From the NCBI GenBank assembly GCA_030435675.1, contig CM059622.1, positions 9,052,001 through 9,116,000 on the forward strand: a DNA stretch of 64,000 nt, read 5' to 3'. Of the stretch, positions 25,272 to 37,600 are shown in pieces; the first letter of the stretch is position 1; each line of letters starts with the position of its first letter. A model generated the notes under the pieces. The model was not told the DNA's origin. It was given only the letters and a program-made list of their open reading frames with translations, and did no database searches. A program made the position numbers and the translations under genes. The DNA is from Steinernema hermaphroditum (lineage: Eukaryota > Nematoda > Chromadorea > Rhabditida > Steinernematidae).

Positions 25272-25621
25272 GGTGGATGCCGGACTGTGGAAGACGGCAT
25301 CTTTTAAACACCTCTTGAACCGTCCAAGGGGCGTTCCTCCGGCCGAGTAGCTGTTTTCGAGCAGTCAAGGTCGAAGGTCCAAGAGAGAAGTCCTCTGAAA
25401 AGACGCCAGCTGGGTCTTTGTTTTCCAGGCGCAGATCTCCTCCAACCACCGTCAGCTGACTTCCAGGTGAATCACTCGTCTCTGCACTCGGAAGCCAAAA
25501 CAAGAGGCCCTAGGCGCCTTGGAGGACGTTCTAGGCGCCGAATGACAGATCGACTCGACCGCCGGCATAAACAAGCCACGTCGTACGTTGCGTTGCCTAT
25601 TTTCCTATTTATTTTCTACGT
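25272..25621. other. Spacer upstream of the Ig-like gene
   Basis: Promoter side of the Ig-like gene. I see no coding exon or repeat here until the foldback element that starts at about 25622. Confidence 0.4.
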
Positions 25622-25991
25622 AATGTAGCGGTTACACGCCAATGGCGCGAAAAATAACAGCGCGAAAACAGAAGCGCGAAAGATTATTGCACGAAACGAC
25701 ACGAGCGCGAAATTTATATGCCTGTTGATTTTATGCTCAGGCTCCGGCTTAGGACTATGCCTGTTGATGTAGCCCTGTAGTCGTGAGAGCTCCCGCAAAC
25801 CCGGCTTGGCTTAGGATCCGGCTTAAACTTAAGCCAAGCCGGAGCCTAAGCATAAAATCAACAGGCATACAAATTTCGCGTCACTATTTTTCGCGCTCGT
25901 GTCGTCGCGCTCCTATTTTTCGGGTTCCTATTTTCGCGCTCCTATTTTTCGCGCTCCTGTCTTCGCGCCATTGACGTGTAACCAATGTAGC
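25622..25991. repeat. Foldback (MITE-like) element, about 370 bp
   Basis: Left arm 25622-25752 and right arm about 25832-25991 are imperfect reverse complements: both ends carry GTAGC(G/A) with TTACACG and CAATGGCGCG, then runs of GCGCGAAA-type units, then TATGCCTGTTGATTTTATGC and GGCTCCGGCTTA. The inner part has a further palindrome around CCGGCTTAAACTTAAGCC. No ORF is present. The structure indicates a non-autonomous foldback transposon. Confidence 0.75.
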
Positions 25992-26575
25992 ATTCAACAT
26001 TGGTGTCGCGGCACGCGACTCAGATTAACGGACTCTGTTTATAGCAACGCGGAGAAGCGAGAATTTCCCGCGTGATTTGGACCGAAGCAAGGACTTTTAC
26101 CGGTGCGTTTTGCGCCAAGGCGCTTTAATTGGCTCAACCGTGACTACAGAAATCAACCCCAGGTCGGTGCCTCGAAAGATACATTCGAACTCGTTAGGAC
26201 CGGCTCCAAGCATAACTACCGTAGCGGATACATCATTTGGAGAAAACGGAGACAGCGAAACTTCTCCACTTCGTGGACATTTGGTGTTGTTATGCTGTTG
26301 TGTCCAAGTGTTTCCACCGAGGCCCCTTCTATGAACCCTTCCTCGACGCATCTGGCGGAAGCGCCTTTTGCGGCGACGTTGCCGATAACGAGGTTCGTCA
26401 ACAGCTGTGCTGTAACAATGGTTCTCCAGCGCAGCCTTGCAAGCGAACGGAACCGACGATCGGCGCACGCCCATAGTTCGGACACCGACTGAAGTCGTTC
26501 TAGTTTCATTGGAAGCTTTGTACATGTGGAGATTCGCGGGGAGGAGAAGAAAGGGGGAGTAGGGGGGAGGGGGCG
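25992..26575. other. Spacer between foldback element and F-box-like gene
   Basis: No convincing gene. It contains a TACCGTA motif at about 26219 and the 3' flank of the F-box-like gene. Confidence 0.4.
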
Positions 26576-27791
26576 CTAGAGGCACTTGATGAGAGGCGAA
26601 GCCTGTGGCAAGATGGCGGTTTCCGCGAGCGTCTTCGGGGCGGAGATGAAAGTGGAGAATCTCGACGTCTTCAGCCGATTCGGCTCGACGAAGTACGACT
26701 CCAGCTCCTCGACGTGCGAGCCGAGGTGCCACCGGAGTGAGCGGAGAGAAGCCAGCTGGCAGAGGTAGGCTTCGAAGGAGTCGACGACGGTCTTGAAGCT
26801 CTTCTGGGAGGCGATCCTCGGCAGGTGAACGCGCAGATCAAGGATTCTGTCGCGCTGGAAGTGCGACATGGAGTGCATTGCGTCCTGGAGGGCCCGGTGG
26901 GCGCGCGAGTCGTCGACGTCGACGACGATGGACGCGGATCTCGGAGAGATCGAATCTGAACTACCGTAATCTCTGGCTTCGGATCGAACGGCTTACGGTG
27001 GTTGAAGGCGGTAACGATGGGGTAGAGAGCGTGGAGGAAGACGTTCACCTCGTTCTGGTAGGCAATGTGCACGGAGAGATCCGTGCGGGAGGTGTTGCGC
27101 TCGAACTTCACGAACTTCTCGCAGCCGAAACGAATGCAGAGGTACTGTAGGGAGTTCCGCTGCGAGGAGACGAGATGGGCCAAACGCTGGAAGGGCGCAA
27201 TGGGGAAGGAGAGGGAGGGTGACGGACTTACCTTACGGACGGAGTGCGAGGGCCAACAAGAGTCGTGGTCGTCGGCGGCGCTCATCGACTCGGGTTCCGC
27301 GAAGGTCGCGGTGATGTACTTCAGTCGGAGACCTAAGGCGGATCCGCTGTTGGGGACACGCTCGGGGCGATCGGAGACTCACCACTCGTGCGGAGCAGCT
27401 CCATAGCGTACTTCTGGTCTCTCTTCCCCAGGGCGACGTGGTGAGCCAGGTGCAAATGGCGGAGCAGTGTTGCTCGCCCCAGCACCACACGCAGCGTCTC
27501 GACGTCGTCTGGGAGGTCGAACGGTTTGTGGCCATCGGCGACTAGGCGAATCGTTGAGCTGCCGGCGGGCACGGGCAGCTCGGAGCCGATGTAGAGAACG
27601 CGCGAAATGCGCCAAAAGGTGGCATTGATGGCCCTCTCGAGGCGCGGATGCGCGTCCTGGAAAAGGCGCCTGAAGGGAGCTCAGAGGATGGGTGATACCT
27701 GCAGGCTGAGGACGTCGTCAACGGAGCCCAGCTGGAGGCAGATGTGTTGCAGAATCTCGGAGGGAAGCGAGTGGAGTCGTATGAAGTCCAT
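26576..27791 (-). CDS. F-box-like protein, substrate receptor candidate
   Basis: Five exons (27699-27791, 27383-27656, 27232-27332, 26965-27186, 26576-26884) give 332 residues in frame. The N-terminus FIRLHSLPSEILQHICLQLG matches the F-box consensus (LPxEILxxIxxxL), which binds SKP1 and makes the protein a substrate adaptor of SCF ubiquitin ligases. The rest has no recognised repeat; it is mixed helical/leucine-rich sequence with YLCIRFGCEKFVKFERN and a C-terminal RVHLPRIASQKSFKTVV. Nematode genomes have large, fast-evolving F-box families, which agrees with the lack of a clear orthologue. The 26885-26964 intron is also partly open; an alternative reading could extend exon 5 by some residues. 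Confidence 0.7.
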
Positions 27792-28091
27792 AGTGGAGGA
27801 AAACCTCTTGGAAGGGAGGGAAGAAAACGCGAATGAGGAAGAGGAAAGGGCCCAAGTGACGGTCGGAGGGGCGGGGCTCGAGATAGTGGTGGAATCGCGG
27901 GGAATTCGGCCGTTTTTCAACGACAGATCTACGCAGATTCGCAGAGGCGATGGCGCTAAGCGGAGAGAACGCTCGGTCGGCTCCGAAGCGGAGCGTGTTG
28001 AGGAATTAGCCGACGGCGCTGTTTGTCATCACCGACGACGATGACGTTTCAAACGAAAAACTCGTAAAACGCCAATTAACTATCTGATCTG
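27792..28091. other. Upstream flank of the F-box-like gene
   Basis: Promoter side of the F-box-like gene. No other gene or motif recognised. Confidence 0.35.
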
Positions 28092-28561
28092 ACAAGGGAA
28101 CGGTCAATCATGCAACTCTAAGATCGACGCGAGACTAGGGGCAAACGGTAGGCGTATGTGGGTGTATTAACAGTGCAAAATACTAGGTGCCCTCTATGCC
28201 CGTCAAAAGAGATGCGATATGCTTTCTCACCGACGCCATATTCGTTTCTCACCGGTGATTCCCAAGTGACCCAGTGTATACTTAACGAACATCAGGTAGT
28301 CGGATTGTGATTTGTCAGACGGTTACCTTAGGTAGTATGTATGAACACTTTCCAACCCAAACAAAATTGTGAGTTTAAGTATATACTGGGTCATTTGGGA
28401 ATCGTCGGTGAGAAGCGATGCTGGTGAGAAAGCCTCTTTTGACGGACATGGAGCGCGTTAGGGCACCTAGTATTTTGCACTGTTAATACACCCACATAGG
28501 CCTACCGTTTGCCCCTAGTCTCGCGTCGACCTTAGAGTTGCATGATTGGCCGTTCCCTTGT
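28092..28561. repeat. Foldback element with ACAAGGGAAC termini, 470 bp
   Basis: Both ends carry ACAAGGGAAC in inverted orientation, and the arms continue as near-identical reverse complements for about 200 bases each (shared blocks include CAATCATGCAACTCTAAG, GACGCGAGACTAGGGGCAAA and TGTTAATACACCCACAT in the right arm). The short centre lies at about 28290-28370. No ORF. High arm identity implies recent origin or ongoing homogenisation. Confidence 0.85.
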
Positions 28562-29538
28562 GAGTGTCCCCGGAAGTCGACGACTCACTGCAACCTTCAC
28601 ATAAAAGAAGAGTTTCTCCTCGTCGCCCAGGTTTTGCCAATCCATGCAATCCGGCTTATTTGCTTTTTGCAATCGTTGTCTTTGTTTATGACCGCTCGGG
28701 ACATGTGCAGTGCAGCGTTCTCCGGCCATGGGTGCACATTGAACGCGCGAGAGTCTTGATAAGGCCAGGAACGCGACAAATCGCAAATGTCGTTGAAATG
28801 GTGCGCCTTTCCCGTGCGTCTTCTAGGAAAACAAACAGAGACGGCGGCCGGGCAGAGGGATTTCCTCAGAGGCCGACCCGGAGACCGTTTGGCTTCCCGC
28901 ACATGTCCTTCCCACACGAAACTCCCGCTGATAACACTTTTTCAAAGAAATTTCAGCGTCTAGCCCTGATGTAGAGCCCTGGATACGCTGTGTCCCGCAG
29001 AACGGCGCTATCGGTGTTCAACTGTTGCCAAATGGGGTACGGAAGAGTACTTTACGAAGAGTACGCACCTGACAGGGAAGGGTGACGAGAGAATGCATTT
29101 GCGATAAAGAGGCGGAAACGTGATTCTCGGCGTTCTCCGTTGCTTGTGACTTCTTCTTTTTGTAACGATCACTGCGTACGGGAACGCACAAAAGGTCCGA
29201 TCTCCTCGTGATTGCGGGAAGACTGCTTCCCCTCGTCGTCGCGCGAGTCCTTTGACGGCGCCCGGTCGGTAACCGAATCCGCCTGCGTTTTCTGCTCCAG
29301 GCCTCTCGACGTCGACCCCCCTACGCCGACCTCTCTACTCGGCGCCGGGGAGTGTTTGTCCTTCCTCTTGCTCAAACTCTTGGTTCTCAAAAAGAGATGC
29401 CCGTAGAAACAACTCCGAACAACACTCACCTAACGTTCGAGTTCTCAGCTTTGGACGTTGAGTGCCCGAGGGTTTCAGTTCTCGTTTCCGATATCGTCGA
29501 TCCATCTATCACAGTCGAGTTAAGAGTAGAGTTGAAAC
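28562..29538. other. Gene-free spacer
   Basis: Close to 1 kb between the foldback element and the 3' end of CNNM. Short open stretches exist on both strands, but none has a recognisable motif or a convincing splice pattern. I see nothing further. Confidence 0.4.
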
Positions 29539-32231
29539 TCATCTGAACACGTTCAGTTTGAACTTCGAAGCCTCTGCTTCGTCTTCTACCTTCAAGGCAG
29601 CGAGGATGCGCTCGCCACTGGAACCGGCGCTTTGGCTATTCGTAGTGAGGTTGTTGAAGTAGCAGTCCGCGCCTTCCACGATCTCTCGCTGCCACTTTTC
29701 GTTCTGCGAGCGGATGAGCACCTCCAAAATCGTCTCAAGACGCATCTAAAGCGTCCAATCCGATAGACGTTCATCTGCGGCACAAACCTTCAGAAACACG
29801 GACCCTTTCAGGATCCAGAGGTCGTGGGGGGAGGCATATCCACCGGAAACGTCCGCGTGCACTCCTTCCCTTACGTATTTCTCGAATAGATCCTCGACGA
29901 TGCCGGCGCCGAAGATCTCTTTTCCGTGGCCGCCACACGCCTCGCTCCCGTAGGTTGCCTGACCAGAGCAGAGCACAAAGATTGATCTAAACGCATTTTA
30001 TCGATCTGAACCCGGAATGGAACGCATGGGCTCACCTCACTTTGTCGCCCCTTGACAACACCTTGACCATCTCGTTGCCGGTGTGGAACACCCGTGAGCT
30101 GTTCAGGATCTTCAGCATTGCATGGAGGTTAAGCGAGAGTCGCGCGAAGGCGGGACACATTCTCATGAGGTACTGTATCAGCTCAAGCTGCTCGTTGGTG
30201 CTCAGAGGTACGAGGGGATTGACGGGTGCCCGTAGCCAGTCAAGCGTCGCTTGGTCGCGGTGGAGGCCAGCGCGCTGATTTGTCCATGAGGCGTCCGTAT
30301 CGTCTTGGATCTCGCCAACGATCTCCTCGATAATGTCTTCGAGGGTGATGAGTCCCACAAGCAGGTAGCTCTTCTGGGCGTAGCGTACCACCATGGCTAA
30401 GTGCTGGTGGCCCTTGATCATCTCGCTCATGAGGGGCCTCGCGCGCATCTCCTCCGTCACGAACCGAACCTAAACGCCTTGTTCGATCGCGCAAGCGCCC
30501 AGGGAGGACCAACCTGCCTACCGTAGTTCATCTTATCGCAGATTTCGCCGACCTTTTGCTTTTTCTCGGGTTGTGCGAACACAAGGTCCTTGACATTCAG
30601 AATGGCGACCACCTTGCCTCTGTTGTGGCCTTCGTACACGGGAATACGCGTGTAGCCCTTCTCCATGATCAGGATCATCCTCTTTAAAGACTTTAATCCG
30701 GTTATTGCAGTAGAGGAAGCTACCTGTTTGTCGAGGACGTCGTTCGTGGAGAGAAGGAAGGCGTCATTGATTGGAGTCATCACCGTACCTACCGTAATCA
30801 TCGGCAAATTGAAAGCTCTCTGTATGATATCTGAAAACATTGCGGTTCTCTAGCTGACGAGTAGCGCTGCTTCCTACCACCAGGAATACCGTTCTCCTTG
30901 GTGTCCGCCTGCAGCTTGATCATCGCGGAGATTCGACCTCGGTCATAGATCTCCACTCCTTGTGTGCCGAGTGTCCAGTCGAGGATCTTTGAAATTGGGA
31001 AAGTGAAAGGCGCGAAAAGTCCCATGAAAAACATGGTGACATAGCGTGTCTTCGATGCAACGCAAAGTCCGCGACGATTGCAGATCGTCTGCGGGATGAT
31101 CTCCGCGAAGAGTACGGTAAAGACGACTGGCAGAGTGCTCGTCGCTATGAGCATCGTCCGTGCGCTGTGCTGAAAGAAGATGAAATAGAATAAGGAGGAG
31201 GGGCGAGCATTCACTCCTTTCCACATTAGCTCCATGAAGATGGTGCAGCCGATGTTCGCGACGGCGTTGCCTGTGGCGAAGGTGCAGATGAGCCAGTTAG
31301 CGCGTTTCCGGAGGGGAATGATCTTGCGGGCGGACACGCTCTCCAACTCGTCGCCGCTCTGCTCGATCAGAGTGAGTTCGTTGAGAGTGACGCACATGAA
31401 GGCGAGGTTGAGACCGGAGAAGAGGGCGCTCAGCCAGATCAGCGCCACGTAGAGGAGGATGAGTGCGTATAGGGGGATTGGACGCTCACGCGCCTCATCG
31501 CGGCTAACGACAGTCAATGTCTGAAGGGGTTAGGGAATTGCAGTGGTAAAAGATGGATAGAACTGACCGAAGCGCCGAGTCCGTCAGTGACGTTTCCATC
31601 AGTGCACACTCGGTATTTCTCAACGGTGTTCTCCGGAACACCGTCTTCGGAGGCGACGACTCGCGCAAAGCCATCAGAGATGTCGCTGAGACTCGTTAGA
31701 TTGACGATCGTCTTCTCCAGCACCTTTGCATCCTAAACACAGAGTCAGCTATAGTCGAATGCCACTCCAATATGCCGAGTTCTAGTTTCTCCAGAATTTC
31801 GGGAGAAATTTCGCAGTCATCCGAACCAAAGGTGGTATCGGATCTGTTTTACGTGTGAGTGACTCTGCTTCACATTTTCATTCTTTACAGGGCTCCCGTC
31901 CGGACCTGTGGCTTCAGAGGTCAGACCTTCCAGCCCCGGATGTACCTCGCATCGGTCGGCCGTCGTCATCCAGAAGTCATGCAGCGACTCGAGGTTCTCT
32001 CCGAAAATCGTGAACTCCACCGGCTGCTCAGAAGATATCTCTACGTCATGGAGGCCGATACCAGGCCGTGCCCCGGAAATGACGATTTCACGAGCGTTGC
32101 TCCTGTAAAGAGAATCTAGAGGCGACAGAGTGAAGCGGAGCCTACGGAAGAAAATGAAGAAACGCGAAGATCAGAAAGACGCTAAAGAATCCGACAGAGA
32201 ATTTGATTTGGACCCGACTGAACGACTCCAT
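29539..32231 (-). CDS. CNNM-family metal (Mg2+) transporter / ancient conserved domain protein
   Basis: Basolateral magnesium-handling membrane protein of the CNNM (ACDP) family. Ten exons: 32146-32231, 31889-32102, 31568-31732, 31215-31520, 30878-31169, 30724-30830, 30514-30681, 30036-30469, 29788-29986, 29539-29745, giving 725 residues in frame. Order: signal/anchor helix (residues 10-28), extracellular domain, DUF21 membrane core (LFSGLNLAFM, ATGNAVANIG, VLFAEIIPQTICNR), acidic connector, CBS pair (TVGTVMTPINDAFLL, GYTRIPVYEG, HLAMVV, LVGLITLEDIIEEIVGEI), then a C-terminal cyclic-nucleotide-binding-like region. LITLEDIIEEIVGEIQDDTD is the family signature. C. elegans has five cnnm paralogues; I cannot say which this is. 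Head to head with the SOX gene. Confidence 0.94.
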
Positions 32232-32936
32232 CGCTCAACTTATGATTGACTCCTCCTCGAGACTGCAGCGTCGCGAAGGTCAATGTAGACGTCTAGACGC
32301 TCCCTGCAAACAGACTCAGAATTCGGAAGATGGTCGTCCTCTGGGGACAAAAACGGCGGCAAATGTTTCTTTGCACCAGAACACGTTTTATGGAATTTAT
32401 TTCAAAAGGGGCCGGCCCCGTGCACTTTCCTCGCGTCAAACGATACCGTAACGGACGCGGGGCTCATGGATTTTTCCACCGCCACGGAACTCGAGGCGAG
32501 GACTTCCTCTCGACCTTTCGAGGCGGACGTCCTGTTCCAGAAGGCGGTGGCCTCGCTTTGTGAGTCAGTTGGGAAAGCCCAAAGGCTGCGAGTTCCCAGT
32601 GCGCGAACTTGCGGAGAAATCGAGCCGATTGAGATGCAAATAGGTGTTCATCGGGCGCTGATTGACACGGCGCCTGTTTTGGTCTCCAGAAGACTTGTTC
32701 CATAGGCGCCAGCCGCGGCTTCGTCGGGGCGGCGCCCTTTGAGGCTCCGTGCATTCAAATGGCAACATCTTCCGATCGGGGAAAGCTCGGCGAAAGAAGA
32801 AAAACGGTGAACCCCTTCGGCAACCGACATGCGCAGCTGTGTGATCAGCGGCGAAAAAGGGCCTCGGAGGGGCGCGGGCCGAGTCAGTCTTCCATCGGCG
32901 CGTCCGAAGAACGAACGCCCGTCTCCTGCTCCCGAA
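32232..32936. promoter_or_regulatory. Divergent region CNNM / SOX
   Basis: About 700 bases separate the starts. An ORF at 32466-32705 begins with ATG but shows no SOX homology and cannot be joined cleanly to the SOX exons. An in-frame upstream ATG at 32829 could extend the SOX protein by 36 residues. A TACCGTA motif lies at about 32443. Confidence 0.4.
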
Positions 32937-33940
32937 ATGGTCTCCTTCGGCCACGAATACTATATGCCCAGAACCCCCTATGTGTCCCCTATGCAGCCCT
33001 GTCCCCGGCCTTCCATGGAGAAACACCACTCCCCCAACTGCCGATGCGCTCCCTGTCGCCTGGAAGCGCGCCGGAAAAAAGGTCCGAGGACACTCGAAGA
33101 TTCTTTGATGCCGTTTCTCTTCAGATGCCGGAAGGGTGCGACGTCCGATGAACGCCTTCATGGTCTGGGCCCGGAAGACGCGTCGCGAGCTCGCCGCCGA
33201 GAACCCGGGGATGCACAACGCCGACCTCAGCAAAATACTCGGTGGGTTACGGTAGCTATAGTGCAACCATCAATAACACGCCTGCGATCCCTCGATTCCT
33301 TCGACCGGCTTCCTCTAACCCTCAGACCTTTCAGGGACGAAGTGGAAGAACATGAGCCAGATGGAGAAGCAGCCCTTCGTGGAGCAGGCGGAGCGCATCC
33401 GGGAGCAGCACCACCGGGACAATCCCAACTACAAGTATCGACCCGCAAGGCGCCCGGAAGCCGAAGAAAGCATGGTACCTTCCCTGTCATCTTCTTTCTG
33501 TCCTTATCGTATGTTTACTCATATTCGTATAACGATAGAGCGTTTTCTCTGCGGTGTGGGTATGGTTGAATGGATGTGCGCTTGACTACATGTTTGTTGG
33601 GCGCAGGTTCGCCCCACACCAGCGATGACGATTTACCAAAAAAATAAGCTGTTATAATGAGACTGATGACCGCTGCTGAAAAGGTTTACTCTGAGCTCTT
33701 TTTTGTTTTTCAGAGTCCACGTGCGGCTTCAACGAAGCGAATTTCATCGACTGCTACTTGAGCGCCGAGGACCGAAGTGGACTGGATGCGCGCGAGTTCG
33801 TCAAGTACCTGGGTCCTTCCGAAGTCCGTCCGCCACTCGCTCCACAGCCACTTCTCCCCGTGGCGAATCCGTCGACGTCGAGCGCCTTCATCAGCTACCT
33901 CGACCTGCAGGGGAACACGCTCGAGAAGAAGTGGATCTGA
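32937..33940 (+). CDS. Small SOX (HMG-box) transcription factor, group E/F-like
   Basis: Sequence-specific DNA-binding factor. Four exons (32937-33081, 33125-33241, 33335-33474, 33716-33940) give 208 residues. The HMG box (about residues 53-130) begins [20 protein letters not shown], continues [18 protein letters not shown] and [16 protein letters not shown], and ends [26 protein letters not shown] and HPNYKYRP-like residues resemble groups E and F more than B or D. Introns split the box just before it and within it after ILG, a position known for groups D-F. The N-terminal segment has a [13 protein letters not shown] cysteine motif. The C-terminus (after intron 3) ends [13 protein letters not shown]. 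The last acceptor must be TTTCAGAG rather than TTTCAG to keep frame. Confidence 0.85.
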
Positions 33941-34636
33941 TCTGTCACGCGTTGATGGAACTTTTATCCCGATAAACGCTTCTTGCTCAGGGTCACAAGA
34001 TTCAGTCCTTCGCTGCCGCGGCGCCACCATCCCTGTGCCGAACTTGGCGCGTTTGCTCGCACATGGTGCGTTTCGGTCGGCGCCGTCGGCCGATGTTTTG
34101 GGCGCTTTTCAGAGAGGCCGCAGCGACAACAACTTCGTGGGGCGCACGCCTGGCGAGGCTCGGCGGGCGGCGATCTGCTCCCCCGCCGTCGTCGTGTGTG
34201 CGCGAAGCACCTCGAGGCTCTTCGGCTGATTAGAGGTGTTCACGTGCTCTTTCACGCAACATCAACGGCGTCACTTCTCGGCCGCTACGAATGCTCATTT
34301 GCAAGGAAACGATCGCCCCGTTTGGTGCTCCGCGCCTGACGGCATTATTGATAAACTTCCATCGAAAGTTGCTCTCATGGTTTCGTCGTGTCCTTATTAT
34401 TTCTTCTCGGAAACGTGCGCTTCCATTCCGAATATTTCTTCTTCTCGCCAGCGCCCTAATCTGCCTCGATTGTTGTCGTTTCTTGCGTGGACACTCTATT
34501 CAGAGGCGTGTTCGCCGATTTTCTGCTTTGTATCTCTGTTTTTGCTCGCTTTCTTCATGATTTTTATTGACTTCCAGTTGCTTCATTTAGGTACACGAGT
34601 TTGATCGACGAATGCCGCTAGATTCGTATTGCTAGA
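33941..34636. other. Spacer SOX to SNRK
   Basis: Same-strand spacer with the SOX 3' UTR and SNRK promoter. Pyrimidine-rich, no conserved coding exon seen. Confidence 0.4.
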
Positions 34637-37600
34637 ATGAGCACTAAACTGAGAAGGAAGATTAGCCTCCATGACACTCGCATTGCTGGACTTTATGATC
34701 TAGAAACCACTATAGGGAAAGGACATTTTGCCGTCGTCAAGCTCGCTCGACATGTGTTCACCGGAGAAAAGGTAAGTTTGTGTTTGGATGGATGTGTTGA
34801 AGAAGCTTTTATGTGTGATTACAGGTTGCCGTGAAAATAATCGACAAAACTAAGCTGGAGCCGGTGTCCACGAATCACATTATGCAGGAAGTGCGCTGCA
34901 TGAAGCTGGTACAGCATCCAAACATTGTGAGGTTGTACGAAGTCATCGACACTCAAACGAAACTGTTTTTGATCTTGGAATTGGGTGATTACGACATGTA
35001 TGACTTCATTCTTAAGCACGGAGAAGAGGTAGGCGTAGTTCATTATTTTAGTTTGCTCATCTTCAAATACAGGGCTGTAAAGAGCCTATTGCGCAGCAGT
35101 ACTTTAGTCAGATCATCAAGGCAATCGACTACTGTCACGCACTCCATGTTGTGCACCGTGATCTGAAGGTTTGCTTTCTTGTTGATGCAGTAACTGATCG
35201 TCGTTCAGCCCGAGAACGTTGTTTTCTTCGAAAAACTCGGAATGGTCAAGCTCACTGACTTTGGTTTTTCCAACCTCTTTGTTCCCGGAGAACATCTCAG
35301 AACTTCTTGTGGAAGTTTGGCTTATTCAGCCCCAGAGATTCTTCTCGGTGACTCCTATGATGCTCCGGCAGTCGGTAAATAGATATCTGTGGAGATTCTC
35401 ATTTTACCTCTTCGGATTTTAGACGTTTGGTCACTCGGAGTTATTCTGTACATGTTGGTTTCGGGAAAGTTGCCGTTTGAAGAGGCGAACGAGAGTGAAA
35501 CGTTGACTCAGATTTTGGACTGCAGGTACAAGCGACCTGAAGGCGTTTCGGACGCGTGTTGCGAGTAAGTTCATCGAATCTATTCACTTTCGCAGTTAGG
35601 TTTTAGTTTAATCGCCAAGATGCTAGTTCGCGATCCTGCTAAGCGAGCAACCCTTGAAGAACTGACAGCGAATCCTTGGGTCGTAGCCGGTGACAGAGGT
35701 CACGCTGAAGCGTTGCCGTTAATCGCCAGGGAACACTTACCCGATGAAGCTCACACGACAATCATCGAGCAGATGGTTGCTGGTGGGATTGGAAGTGAAC
35801 AAGAGATCTTGTCTGCCATCGAAAACGACGACTACACTTATCTCACGGCAACCTATTATCTTCTTGCAGAGCGCGTGCTCTCCACTTATCGCGAGGAGCA
35901 AGCCAGTCGATTAGCTGCCGAAGCCGTTCTGGAGACCGAACTGGAAGCGGCAGCCGATGCAAGGTTTCCTTGCCGATTATCTGCTTTGTCGTATTGCTGT
36001 TATGTTTCAGCTTTGACAGCAATGCTTCGAGTCCTGCAGCCTTGCCTTCCTTACAAAGCCAAACAAGCACGCCGATTTATCGGAGTCGTAGCAGAAGCAA
36101 CTCGTGGCGCGGATCAGCTGGACCTGCTCGAAGGCCGTGCTCCATCCTCAAGGAAGAAAGCGAAGAAGAGCTCTCCACGTATTTGCGATCGTCCTCGCGC
36201 CAGTCATCCAGGTAGGCTCTTGATCATTTGTTGATGCACAGGTTCGCTTGCTGATCTTGTGCAGATTCTGCAGTCATGATCGGTATCTGCTCTCCCCGCG
36301 ACAGTTATCTGTCGAAAGTGAATCGTCAGGTGCCTCTGCACCAGCAACCCCCAGTTTGGTCCATACTTCTTATTCTCATGCACTTGGTAGTGAACATCGA
36401 TTTGTCGATCTGTCACCCATAAGTGAACTGGACACCACTTCTCTAATTAATGTAGTAGCCACTTACCGCCGTGCTTCCACAACTTCCACGGAAGAGCTGG
36501 CGCAAACGTTGACTGATGACGCGAGAGAACAGCGTTTAAAGGCGCCCTCTGGGGCCAGAATCACTAGAACGGCCTCAGCTCCTATGAGTCCAACTGCGCG
36601 AGCCAAATTCAGACTCCTTCGTCCTCCGCTGCTTCGCAGGTTCGGAAGAATGGTTTTGCTGTGCTACTCCCTCTTGTTCCCTTTTAACTCGCTACTCTAA
36701 TATTGATAACACGCGTTTTCAAAGTCGCAGTGAATTTTCCCCATCTATACTCAGATTAAAAAATCTCTCGGCAAAACGGCGAGCACTCCCGCCACGACGG
36801 TCGTATGTTCGTGCAGCGCCGAAATTTCAATGGGATTTTTGAGTTTGTGGATGAATCGCTTGTTTTCTTTGCGTACGAGGTGTGATTTCGAAAAACTCAA
36901 CATTATGTTGTAGATCTATCTCTGGCGGATCGTTTGCGCCATCATTGAGCGCCAGAGGTGGAACTTCCACGGAGGAGATAGCTTTTTTATCTCCCCGACT
37001 TCTGTTTTCCTCTAGTTTCTCGCCTTCTACACTACGCGTCTTGTTCAAACTGGCACAACAGATCGCGCCGCCCGTCCTTGTCCTCACAGAATCCACTTGG
37101 ACCGATATGAAAGCGATTTGAATAAGAACAATGAAAGCGAATAAAAACCGGACATTCGCGGTACGGGACCTCAGCGTGTAAATGCGATGTTCTGAGTGCA
37201 TTGATCTGATCCGCGCTGAATAGCTTTCATATCGGTCCAAATGGATTCTGTGATGACAAGGACGGGCGGCGCGATCTGTTGTGCCAGTTTGAACAAGACG
37301 CGCAATGTAGAAGGCGAGAAAGTAGAGGAAAACAGAAGTCGGGGAGATAAAAAAGCTATTGTATTCGTCAAAAATCTCTCGCAAAGCTCCCGCCACGAAA
37401 ATTTTGCGCGCGCATTTCACGCGCCAAAAAGTTTACAATGGGAAATGCTCAAAATCATAGTAATCCGATTTTTTCCCGTTTCTGACGCGATTTCTCCAAA
37501 TTTCATTAACGGACGGTTGCTCAGCAGACTCTGGCGCGTCGAATGAGCCCTGGCTCGACTGCCAGTATGCTTTCCTCGCAGAGTTATTAGAATGACCATT

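Noticed and set aside
32466..32705. 79-codon ORF upstream of the SOX gene as its first exon
   Set aside because: Its stop cannot be bypassed by a consensus donor that joins 32937 in frame, and it lacks SOX-like sequence.
36827..37420. 197-codon minus-strand ORF in the SNRK intron
   Set aside because: It spans the arms of foldback element 1, so the open frame reflects the palindrome; no transposase motif is visible.
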